Virus record (IMG/VR): IMGVR_UViG_3300032315_001259
Location: 1-36,835 of that record
Length of the DNA stretch: 36,835 nt
From: a virus
Reading direction: 5' to 3' (one strand)
The notes beneath the pieces are model-generated. The model saw only the letters and a program-made list of their open reading frames with translations. It ran no database searches and was not told where the DNA came from. A program made the translations under genes and the position numbers. Of the stretch, positions 7,483 to 18,100 are shown piece by piece (position 1 is the stretch's first letter; every line of letters starts with the position of its first letter).

Positions 7483-10400
7483 CAGGTATTTTTAACTTGA
7501 GTTCTTCAATTTCTCCCTTAAGTTCTTTAATTGCCTCAATTAATAGTGGAACAAGTTTATCATAATGAACAGTTTTATAATTCTCCCCGCTCTTTGAATA
7601 CTCGTTTCCGTCTTTGTCTTGTGCAATATCAAATGGAGCAGGAACTACGACTTGGGGGAGAACTTTTTCTACATCTTGAGCAATTACGCCAACTTGTTCT
7701 TTCTTATCAGTATATCCGTATTGTTCTGCAATTTCATTACTATTAAATGTAACTCCTCTCAATGTAAGAAGTTTTGAAAGAGCACTTGAAATTGTAGTGA
7801 TATTCTCTTTCAATCTTTCATCGGAGTAGTATGCAGTAACGTTATTGGTTGCACGTATTTCACCTGTAGTACCAGAAGCAGCAGTACCTACACCAAAAGT
7901 AACTACTTGCACGTTATTTAAGTTTGAGGTGCTTGCAGGGTCTGTGTAGTATCCGGTGTTATCGGAATCATAATAAATTGGAGTTCTCATATCTGTAGCA
8001 CATCTAATACTTGATGAAATTGCTGCTGCGTATCCTCCATTGATGGCAACAATCATTCCATGATTGTTTAGGTTTGCTGCAATACCACCAGCATTTGGGT
8101 GAGACCAAGCAATACCATAAAGATTATTAATTCCACCAGCAGCAGTTGTTTTATATGCATCTCCCATTGCAAAGACTAACTGGAAATATGAAGCATGGTA
8201 TAATCCTACAATTCCATATCCATAATTATTTGCAACATACGACCAACCATTGTTAACAGTAAATGTGGAGTTAGCAGTAAGACCATTAAGATTAGAAGTA
8301 CTTGCAGGGTCTGTGTAGTATGCGGTGTTGCTGGAGTCGTAGAAGACTGTTCCATCTACACGTCCCCCAGAGTAAACACCAGTAGGGCAATAAATGTTAT
8401 ATGCAGAACTAGTTGAAGAAGTTCCAAAACCCCAACAATTATTAGCATAAGAATAATATTGAGCCCATCTGCCACCAGTTTCATAATAAATTCCGCCATT
8501 TGCACTACCATCAAACATTAGGTGTGGTGTGTTTCCGCCCTCATAGAAGTGAATGCCCTTCCATCCATTCCTAGTACCACGAATTGCAATGGAACCATAT
8601 GTAGATAAGTCATTTCCATGTATATGTGCTCCATTCGTATTGGGCCAATACATTCCATAACTACCATCCATCTGAATCCAAGTTGACGGACGGAAATATG
8701 AAGCTCCAGAAAGCTGTAGATGATACAAATAAGAAGTACTATTAGGATCTAAGTAGTATGCGGTGTTTTGAGAATCATAAAAGATTGGAGAACGCATTGA
8801 TACGTTGGCAAAAAGGTTATTATTTACCATAACATCAGTATGATTTGCCGTACCAACATATCCACCAACTGTCATTAGGAGAGCTTCACCACCATCCCCA
8901 TTTCCATCATTGTTTGCATCTGTTGTTGGAGAATTACCATAAAAACGAATACCACTATAGGCCGCACCAAGACGGATACCTGTGTGATATCCTATAATCA
9001 AGTCTGAATAGTGTGGATGAGACCAACTAGAATTGGCAATATCTTTACCCATAGAGTAATGATTTGCCGCAAAACTATGTCCACCAGCACCAGAAATGAA
9101 AATAGTTTTAAAATCTTGGGCAAGTAAGGTGTTCAAGTTAGTAGTACTTGCGGGGTCTGTGTAGTATCCGGTGTTGTTGGAGTCGTAGAAGATTGGTGCT
9201 CTGAAGTCTGCATAAGCAGTGCATTGACCAGAATTATTAACAACTAAAGCATTGATTGTATCCGCAGAATTATTAAATCTATATCCATGTGAAGGAGAAC
9301 CTAACATGTAAGAACTATCAGAATTTAATCTAATAACTCCGGATGCATTTAATGTACTACTGAAAGAACCAGTGGTTGCAGATACCGTTCCACCTGATTG
9401 ATTGGTTGCAGTGGTTGCGGTAGCAGAGTTACCAGAACAAGAAGTGGAAGACCCACTAATATTCATCGTTTGTCCACTAATAAAAGTAGCAACTTTTGCT
9501 GCAGTAGCAGAACGATAATAATTATCGCCAAACTTACCCATCAAATAAGTAAGTGTTCCTGCGCTTACATCATCACTAGAATTAAAATAACTAGAACTAA
9601 TATACCTTCCAGAAAAATCACCATTACTATCACGAGCAACAATTGCAGAACCAGTATTTGCTGAAGTTGCATTTGAAGTTACTGTGAACGTTGTAGCACC
9701 CGACTGATTAGCAGTGAAAGAAGCAGACCCAGATAGACCTGTACCCGACACTGCCAAAGTTAGAGTTCCGTTTCCAACATACGAAGTATAGTTATCACTT
9801 GCAAGTAAAATCTTCCATGAAGTCCAAGAGTTTCCTGAAGAAACATCATAATTACCAAATCTAACCTGAAGACCAGTTCCGCCAAAACTTGGAGAATAAG
9901 GCACAAATAGTTGTAATGATCCCCCACCGCCACTGTAGGTTTTCATGGTCATTACAGAACCATAACTCTGCCAACCGTCACTTCCTTGTACAAAAGAATT
10001 TGTTATACCAAATCCAAAACTTGTTGGTAATGTGGATGCAGACCAAACATAGTTACCAAGAGCACTTAGTAGGGGTGAAGATGTAGCAGTTGCAGCATTA
10101 CCAGTACAAGAACCAGAACTACCATCAATGTTTATTCCTGTTAAACTTTGAGAAGCAGATGCACGGTTCAGTGCAATAGCAGTGGTTCCTATGTAATGAG
10201 TTGAGTTACCTAATACTCCTGAAGGTATTGTTCCAGAAAGATTACCTGCAGTAAGACCCGTTAAGTTAGCACCAGATACTGCACCAAAAGAACCAGACCA
10301 AGTACCAGAAGTTACAGTGCCTGTAGTAGTTAAACTTGAAGAACCTGCTAATGGTGAAGCACCTATGGTGTTGTAAGAAATCGTTTGAGCAGCAGAACCA

Positions 10401-11806
10401 TTGAATGTTGTGCCTGATGCTGCTCCTGCGCCACCACTATTAAAGGTTGCTGCGTTTGCTACGGAACCCGAAGAACCAGAAACGTTACCGGTAAATGAAG
10501 CAGTAATCGTGCCTGCACTAAAGTTACCTGATGCATCTCTAGCAACTATAGTAGAAACAGTATTTGCTGAAGTTGCATTTGATGCAACAGTAAAGGTTGC
10601 AGCACCAGAACCATTATATGTCGTAGAACCGGATAATCCAGTTCCAGAAACACCCATTGTGAGGGTAGATAAGTTTGAACCAAGAGCAACGCCAGAGATT
10701 GTATAGTTTGCTAGGTTAGCGTTAGTAATACCTGCAGTACCACTTAAATTACTATTGGTAAGTCCACTGATTGTATTTGAACCAGCAGCAATTGTTTTAT
10801 TAGTTAGTGTTTGAGTGTCTGCTGTTCCAACAACAGATCCCGAAGGCATTGATTTACCAAGAACTTGAGATGCGGAAAGAACTGTTGTTCCAGCAATCTC
10901 ATAAACCTTACCAGTAGCAAGATTAAAATCTTCTGAAGAAGTCCATGCAGCAGTAGAACTTACCCAGTTGAATGTCTTATCAGTAGCACCTTTTAGTGTA
11001 ATACCACCACCATCAGCAGTCACATCAGTTGGCGATGCAACAGAACCAAGTTCAATATTTTTATCATCTACTGTTACTGTAGTTGAATTGATTGTTGTGG
11101 TTGTGCCGTTAACAGTTAAATCGCCACTAACAGTTAATGCGGCAGCAGTAATCGTACCTACACTAAAGTTACCTGATGCATCACGTCTTACAATCGCGTT
11201 TGCAGTATTTGCCGTGTCAGAAGAATATCCATTAAGATACTGCACATTCAAGTTTGAAACTTGAGTTGTGGAGGTAACTGCAAATGGTGCAGTTCCTGTT
11301 GCGATGTTTGATATTAACTGGGTTCCTGTGATTGTGCTATTGCCAAAAATTGTACCATTAACATCTAGTTTATATTGAGGATTTGAAGTTCCTATACCTA
11401 AAGAACCACTTACATAACCACCACCAGTAACTTGAAGTCTTTGTGATGCTATACCAGTACTTGTTGCCGAACCTATAAAAACAGGACCATTGATAAATGT
11501 AGAAATTCCACTAACACTTAAAGATTGTGATGTTAGATTGGCAGTACTTGTAACGCCTAAAGTACTATTTCCAGTAGCATTAAAATCAGTAAAAGTAATA
11601 GGGGCATTTGTTAGGGCACTTTCAATAGTTGCTGTCGTTGTGGCATCTATTGAAGAAATATTTTGTAGTTGATGATTGGAACTTATAACACTCGTATTTC
11701 CAATACTCAAAGACCCAACAGTACTTATACCAGATACAATAAAAGATTGTGCCGAAATTACTGTTGAACTTTCAATCTCATTACCGGTAATTTTAGTAAG
11801 TGCCAT
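7478..11806 (-). CDS. Long modular tail fibre with peptidase S74 domain (1442 aa)
   Basis: The N-terminal region (MALTKITGNEIESSTVISAQ) leads into a GIGTSNPQYKLDV module and a TQVSNLNVQYLNGY module. A repeat-rich shaft follows, with DTQTLTNKTIAAGSNTI and RDASGNFSAGTI segments also found in the 2246-aa fibre. The distal half has four copies of a ~25-residue linker, PIFYDSxNTxYYTDPASTSNLN, encoded around 9208, 8798, 8362 and 7990, separating unlike domains of roughly 120-145 residues. The last 115 residues are an S74 chaperone with SDERLKENI (Ser1328, Lys1333), QVGVIAQDVEKVLPQ and a helical end (PLLIEAIKELKGEIEELK). Self-cleavage before Ser1328 would release the chaperone. The start is one base after the stop of the 108-aa gene. 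Confidence 0.93.
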   Translation of the reverse strand: MALTKITGNEIESSTVISAQSFIVSGISTVGSLSIGNTSVISSNHQLQNISSIDATTTATIESALTNAPITFTDFNATGNSTLGVTSTANLTSQSLSVSGISTFINGPVFIGSATSTGIASQRLQVTGGGYVSGSLGIGTSNPQYKLDVNGTIFGNSTITGTQLISNIATGTAPFAVTSTTQVSNLNVQYLNGYSSDTANTANAIVRRDASGNFSVGTITAAALTVSGDLTVNGTTTTINSTTVTVDDKNIELGSVASPTDVTADGGGITLKGATDKTFNWVSSTAAWTSSEDFNLATGKVYEIAGTTVLSASQVLGKSMPSGSVVGTADTQTLTNKTIAAGSNTISGLTNSNLSGTAGITNANLANYTISGVALGSNLSTLTMGVSGTGLSGSTTYNGSGAATFTVASNATSANTVSTIVARDASGNFSAGTITASFTGNVSGSSGSVANAATFNSGGAGAASGTTFNGSAAQTISYNTIGASPLAGSSSLTTTGTVTSGTWSGSFGAVSGANLTGLTAGNLSGTIPSGVLGNSTHYIGTTAIALNRASASQSLTGINIDGSSGSCTGNAATATSSPLLSALGNYVWSASTLPTSFGFGITNSFVQGSDGWQSYGSVMTMKTYSGGGGSLQLFVPYSPSFGGTGLQVRFGNYDVSSGNSWTSWKILLASDNYTSYVGNGTLTLAVSGTGLSGSASFTANQSGATTFTVTSNATSANTGSAIVARDSNGDFSGRYISSSYFNSSDDVSAGTLTYLMGKFGDNYYRSATAAKVATFISGQTMNISGSSTSCSGNSATATTATNQSGGTVSATTGSFSSTLNASGVIRLNSDSSYMLGSPSHGYRFNNSADTINALVVNNSGQCTAYADFRAPIFYDSNNTGYYTDPASTTNLNTLLAQDFKTIFISGAGGHSFAANHYSMGKDIANSSWSHPHYSDLIIGYHTGIRLGAAYSGIRFYGNSPTTDANNDGNGDGGEALLMTVGGYVGTANHTDVMVNNNLFANVSMRSPIFYDSQNTAYYLDPNSTSYLYHLQLSGASYFRPSTWIQMDGSYGMYWPNTNGAHIHGNDLSTYGSIAIRGTRNGWKGIHFYEGGNTPHLMFDGSANGGIYYETGGRWAQYYSYANNCWGFGTSSTSSAYNIYCPTGVYSGGRVDGTVFYDSSNTAYYTDPASTSNLNGLTANSTFTVNNGWSYVANNYGYGIVGLYHASYFQLVFAMGDAYKTTAAGGINNLYGIAWSHPNAGGIAANLNNHGMIVAINGGYAAAISSSIRCATDMRTPIYYDSDNTGYYTDPASTSNLNNVQVVTFGVGTAASGTTGEIRATNNVTAYYSDERLKENITTISSALSKLLTLRGVTFNSNEIAEQYGYTDKKEQVGVIAQDVEKVLPQVVVPAPFDIAQDKDGNEYSKSGENYKTVHYDKLVPLLIEAIKELKGEIEELKLKIPV

Positions 11807-11807
11807 A

Positions 11808-12134
11808 TCAAGTCATCTCTAAAATACTTGCGGATGCATCTAAACTACTATTTGTATCGCTAACTACTGTTAAAGTATCAGTAGTTTCCATTATAATCTT
11901 ATTTCCTTGCATTACTTCCAAGGTAGAACCCTGTGGAATTGGAACATTTTTGATGATATTTACATTATCTGAACCACTTCTTGTAATACCTACTCCCACA
12001 TTAATACTACCGCCAGAAGTATTTGCAAGTGTAAGTCCAATAATAGTGGTGGTAGTTGACGAAGGAACAGTATAAATTCCTACGGTACTAACACCGATAT
12101 TATTTTTAGTCTTTAAGCGGAATGTATTTGCCAT
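11808..12134 (-). CDS. Small virion-associated protein of fibre cassette (108 aa)
   Basis: This is homologous to the 113-aa protein at 19818-20159. Both have GIYTxP near the N-terminus, a stretch of Thr/Val/Ile strands, LANxS/AANIS, VPI/FPI in mid-protein, GxxI(M/L) and a SILE C-terminal motif. It looks like a single small beta-sandwich domain without catalytic motifs. Each copy lies directly upstream of a giant fibre gene: this one is a single base before the 1442-aa fibre and its paralogue precedes the 2556-aa fibre. That suggests a fibre partner, attachment adaptor or folding helper. A GGATGA ribosome-binding site lies six bases before the ATG. Confidence 0.82.
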   Translation of the reverse strand: MANTFRLKTKNNIGVSTVGIYTVPSSTTTTIIGLTLANTSGGSINVGVGITRSGSDNVNIIKNVPIPQGSTLEVMQGNKIIMETTDTLTVVSDTNSSLDASASILEMT

Positions 12135-12139
12135 TTATA

Positions 12140-15100
12140 TCATCCAAATGCTATTGAAAGACGGAGTGCTTCATCAAGTATATTAACCCCTTTAACTCTC
12201 ACTACTGTTGAACTATTTATATCACCCGCAACATCAAGTTTATAAACAGGATTTGTAGTTCCAATACCAAGATTTCCTGTGCTAGGAATAAACACCAAAC
12301 CAGTAGAGGAAATTCCAACTGAACTTACGCCAACATTATTTGCAAGTGTTGGATAAACTGGTGATGATGCTAATGTTTGATTAATAACATTAAATGCATT
12401 TACGCCGGTTAGATTTCTACCATCACCATAATAAGTTACGATACCAGATGGACTGGTTGCACTAATAATACCAGCATTAATTGAAACACTTCCTAATGTA
12501 GAAATTCCAGTAATAGAAACATTACCAACAACTTGTAGTTTTGATGTTGGATTTGTAGTTCCAATACCGACATTATAAGAACTATTGCCAGTAATCCAAG
12601 CAGTACTACCAGCACCAATGACTAGTTGATTAGAACCATTGAGGATTGGTGTATTTTGATCTTTACCAATAATAACGTTTTCGGATCCAGTTTGATTATT
12701 ACTACCAGCACTAGGACCAATAAAGATATTATCACTTCCAGTAGTGTTGAATTGTCCTGCGAAATTACCAATGAAGTTATTACTACTTCCAGAAGTGTTC
12801 ATTCCTCCTGTATATGGACCAAAGAAGTTATTAAAATTTCCATCAATGTTAGCAAATCCAGCATAATAACCAAAGAAGTTATTGTCATATCCAGTGGTAT
12901 TGGATTGTCCTGCACCATTACCCAAAAAATTATTATTAGATCCGGAAGTAATTGAAGACCCAGTAAATTCATTACCAAGTCTTATATTGCTATCAGCAAA
13001 ACTAATTCCAGTAGTTCCGGCAATTGAAATTCTTGTAGTTGGATTTGAAACACCAAGACCCAAATTGCCAGAAATATAAGCACCGCCAGTAATCTGAAGT
13101 CTTTGACTTGCAGTTCCTGTTGAAGTTCCACTTCCAATTAATACTGGACCTCCCACAAAAGTAGAAACACCAGAAATAGTTAAAGTTGTAGCACCAATTC
13201 CACCAACAACTTCTAAATTGAACTTCGGTGTAGAAGTACTAATTCCAAGATAACCAGTATTATAATCATAATAAACTTGATTAGTTCCAGAGAAGATTCC
13301 TGCTCTATTATATTGTAATTGCTTATCAATGCCACTAGGGTTGGTGACAATACCAACACCACCTGCACTTTGCCAAACAATACTTGAACCATTGGAAGTT
13401 AAAACATAACCAGAGTTTCCAACAGCATTTGTGCTATCGTAGATACCACCACGAATTCTTACATTTCCATTTACATCTAAATTTGTAGATGGTGTAGTAG
13501 TTCCAATACCAAGTGAATTTGAACTTGGTATAAACACCAAACCAGTAGAAGAAATACCAACTGAACTTACACCAATATTAGTCGCAAGTGTTGGATAAAC
13601 TGGAGAAGACAATACATTCTGCTGAATAACATTGAAGGCATTTACGCCAATCAACTTTGAACCATCACCATAATAAACAACTGTACCTACACCAACAGCA
13701 GTAATAATACCAGCAGAGATTTGAACTCCAGCAACAGTAGAAACACCAGAGTAGTTTAGATTAGTTCCAAACAAACTAGTGATTGTACCAACACCTACAT
13801 TAATATTTGTAACATTAATAGAACCAGAACCACCAGTTGCATTTACATTACCATAGAATGTTGTTGCAGTTACAACACCAGAAACTGACACATCGCCAGA
13901 AACCTGTAATTTTGATGTAGGATTTGTGGTTCCAATACCAATATTAAAGTTCTCATTGCCAACTAACCAATACTTACTTTCATTAGAATCTGTTCTTACC
14001 CCAATTGCAAGTTGAGTATTTTTTTCTGTATCCGGAGAATCAAATTTATTACTAAAACCATCACCACTTCCAATAATAATTTTATTAGATGCATTAACAG
14101 ATATACCTGTTTCTGCACCCAAATATACGTTTCTGGATCCACTTTCATTAGCAGATCCAGATTGTTCCCCAACAGCAACATTAAAGTCACCAGTAGTATT
14201 ATTAACTCCAGCAGATTGTCCAAAGAAACTGTTCAAATAACCAGTAGTATTATTAAATCCAGCATATCTACCCACAAAAACGTTATTGAAACCAGTAGTG
14301 TTAAAATAACCAGAACTTTCTCCTATAAGTGTATTTCCATCTGAATTGGAAAAATAACCAGCATCTTGTCCAATAAAAGTATTATAATCTCCAGTCGAGA
14401 GTGAACTTCCAGCTCCAACACCTATTAAAATATTTGCATTTTGAGAAGAGGGTAATAATGATTTTCCAGTTTGCGAATCTCCTATCTTTATTTGAGCGGT
14501 AGTTGCACCATACCAAAGATATGTACTAAATCCTAAAGTACCATTAACTTCAAGTTTTGATGTTGGATTTGTGGTTCCAATACCAAGATTTCCTGTACTT
14601 GGAATAAATACAACTTGCGTTGTAGAAATACCAATAGAAGTTACACCAACACTATTTGCAAATGTTGGATATACTACCGAAGAACTTAATGTTTGGTTAA
14701 TAACATTAAAAGCATTTACCCCAGTTAAATTTCTTCCATCTCCATAATAAGTTACAATGCCAGATGGACTAGTTGCACTGATAATTCCAGCATTAATTAG
14801 AATACTTCCTAACGTTGAAATACCAGAGTAGTTAATATTTGTACCAGAAAGTGTGGTTATGATTCCAGTATTATAATAAGCATTGCTACCAGATATTGTG
14901 GTGATATTACCAGATGTATATGTTAGCGCAGCACCAACAAGAGAAGTGACAATACCAATATTGTAGTAAGCATTACTGCCACTTAAAGTAGTAATGTTGC
15001 CAGTTGTAATAGTGGCAGCAGTACCAGTTAACGCACTTATAGATCCATTCGTATAAGTTAGATTAGTACCAGAAAGTGTTGTAGTAATACCAGTATTATA

Positions 15101-18100
15101 ATAAGCATTACTTCCACTTAAAGTAGTGATATTACCAGTTGTAATGGTGGCAGAAGTACCGGTAATAGAAGTTAATGAAGAATTGCTATAAGTTAAATTA
15201 GTACCCGAAAGAGTAGTTACAATACCTGTATTATAATAAGCATTGCTACCAGATATTGTGGTGATATTACCAGTAGTAATTGTAGCAGCAGTGCCAGTAA
15301 TATAAGTTACATTACCATTCGTATAAGTTAGATTAGTGCCACTTAAAGTAGTGACGATTCCAGTATTATAATAAGCATTAGAACCGCTTAAAGTTATGAT
15401 GTTACCAGTCGTTACTGTTGCTGCTGTTCCAGTAAGAGATGTTACACTTCCGTTGGTATAAGTTAGATTAGTACCGGAAAGGGTAGTTACGATACCAGTA
15501 TTGTAGTAGGCATTAGAACCACTTAAAGTAGTAATATTGCCAGTAGTATAAGTTAGTGCTGTACCAGCAAGTGCTGTTGCAATACCTATATTTTGATAAC
15601 CATAAGTAGCAGAAAGTGTGGTTACAATCCCAGTGTTATAAGTTGCTGTTGTGCCACTTAAGGTAGTTACGATACCAGTATTGTAGTAAGCATTACTTCC
15701 ACTTAAAGTAGTGATGTTACCAGTTGTAATGGTAGCAGAAGTACCAGTAATAGAAGTTAATGATGAATTAGTATAAGTTAGATTAGTACCAGAAAGAGTA
15801 GTAACAATACCAGTATTATAGTAAGCATTACTTCCACTTAAAGTAGTGATATTGCCAGTTGTAATGGTAGCAGAAGTACCAGTAAGAGAAGTTAATGATG
15901 AATTAGTATAAGTTAAGTTAGTACCGGAAAGAGTAGTTACAATACCAGTATTGTAGTAAGCATTACTTCCACTTAAAGTAGTGATGTTACCAGTCGTATA
16001 AGTTACAGCAGTACCAGTTAATGCAGTAACAATTCCTGTATTGTAATATAAATTCTCGCCCGAAAGTGTTCCTACATTTCCAAAAGTATAAGTTACAGCA
16101 GTACCCGCAAGAGCAGTAATAATTCCTACATTTTGATAAGCATAAGTGCCAGTTAAAGTATTAATATTACCATTTGTGTATGTAATTCCAGTACCAGAAA
16201 GTGCTGTGATTAATCCTACATTTTGGTAAACATAAGTACCAGTTAAAGTATTAATATTACCGGAAGTATAAGTTACAGCAGTGCCAGCAAGATAATCAAT
16301 ATTACCAACAAGAGAATTGACAGTACTATCAGTAATCTGCACTCCACCAACTGCCAAACGAACACCATTAGGGACTTGCGTAGAACCAATTCCTACACCA
16401 TAATTAAACATAAAGACATCAGTATTAAGTCCACTAAATGTCCCCGATTTTACCCACATTATCTGCTTGTAGGTATCTGGCAGACTATTAATTCCTACAG
16501 TTCTCATAGAAATCAATGGACTTCCAACAGTACTCGCAACTGCTATACCACCGTGATTTGCAGTATTATCATTTGATAAGTCGGTGGGTCCTCCATAATT
16601 ACTAGTCACAACACCAGTAATAATATCTCTATCGGTAATTGATAAAGTATTTACACTAATAGTGGCACTAGTACCACCGATACTTAAGTTTCCAGAAACA
16701 GATAAGTCGCCAAAAATACTAAAATTATTTGAAGTTGCTAGTCTATTTGCAGAAACAGTACCGGAATTTAAATTATCGGCATTTTGATAGAAAGAACCAG
16801 GCTGACTATTCAGGTACTGAGCATTTAAATTTGTGACTAATGTAGAAGAGGCAACAGAAATTGGAGCAGATCCTGTTCCAACAGTAGAAACAAAACTATA
16901 AGCAGTAACTACACCAGAAGAATTAATATTATTGGTAACATTAAGATTTGCAATAGTCGCATCAGTAACAGATAATGTCGTAATGATACCACTATTACTT
17001 TTTAATGTTGAAATAGTACCAACACCAGTATAGTTTAGATTAGTTCCATTTATATCAGTTACAATACCTGCATTTGTATTAAGATTTGTGATATTTCCAG
17101 TAAAACTATTCAGTGTATTAACTGTGCCAACACCAGTATAATTTAAATTAGTCCCTTTAATATCAGTTACAATACCAGTATTATAATAAACAGTATTACC
17201 ACTTAAAGTAGTGATGTTACCGGCAGTATAAGTAATTCCAGTACCAGCAAGAGCAGTAATAATTCCTACATTTTGATAAGCATAAGTGCCAGTTAAAGTA
17301 TTAATATTACCATTTGTGTATGTAATTCCAGTACCAGAAAGAGCAGTTATATTTCCATTTGTATAAGTAAGTGCAGTACCTGTGAGTGCTGTTATGACAC
17401 CAATATTGTAATATCCATAAGTACCACTTAAAGTATTAATATTACCAGCGGTGTAAGTTAATGCTGTACCAGCAAGTGCTGTAATTAATCCTACATTTTG
17501 GTAAGCATAAGTTCCACTTAAAGTAGCGATATTGGCAGATGTAATGGTAGCAGAAGTACCAGTAATAGAAGTTAATGATGAATTGGTATAAGTTAGATTA
17601 GTACCAGAAAGTGTTGTAGTAATACCAGTATTGTAGTAAGCATTACTTCCATTTAAAGTAGTAATGTTACCAGTAGTGATTGTAGCGGCAGTACCAGTAA
17701 TAAAAGTTAATGATGAATTGGTATAAGTTAAGTTAGTACCAGAAAGCGTAGTTACAATACCGGTATTGTAGTAAGAATTGCTACCAGATATTGTGGTGAT
17801 ATTACCAGTTGTATAAGTTAGTGCTGTACCGGCAAGAGCAGTTACAACACCAACGTTATGGTATCCATAAGTACCAGAAAGCGTAGTTACAATTCCGGTA
17901 TTATAATAGAGATTACTGCCAGATAATATGGTGATATTGCCAGTAGTAATGGTGGCAGAAGTGCCGGTAATAGAAGTTAATGATGAATTAGTATAAGTTA
18001 GATTAGTACCGGAAAGTGTAGTGACAATACCAGTATTATAATAAGCATTACTTCCACTTAAAGTAGTGATATTACCAGTCGTATAAGTTAGTGCTGTACC

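Noticed and set aside
10401-10706. Valine/alanine/proline-rich plus-strand ORFs inside fibre genes (also 10968-11264, 25851-26186, 35096-35311)
   Set aside because: Their composition is that expected from the antisense of Gly/Thr/Ser/Asn-rich fibre codons; they lack ribosome-binding sites and known motifs.
12214-12221. TATAAATA on the minus strand inside the giant fibre gene
   Set aside because: It lies in codons, 79 bases from the next start, outside the 25-28-base spacing; it could be an internal promoter but is equally a chance match.
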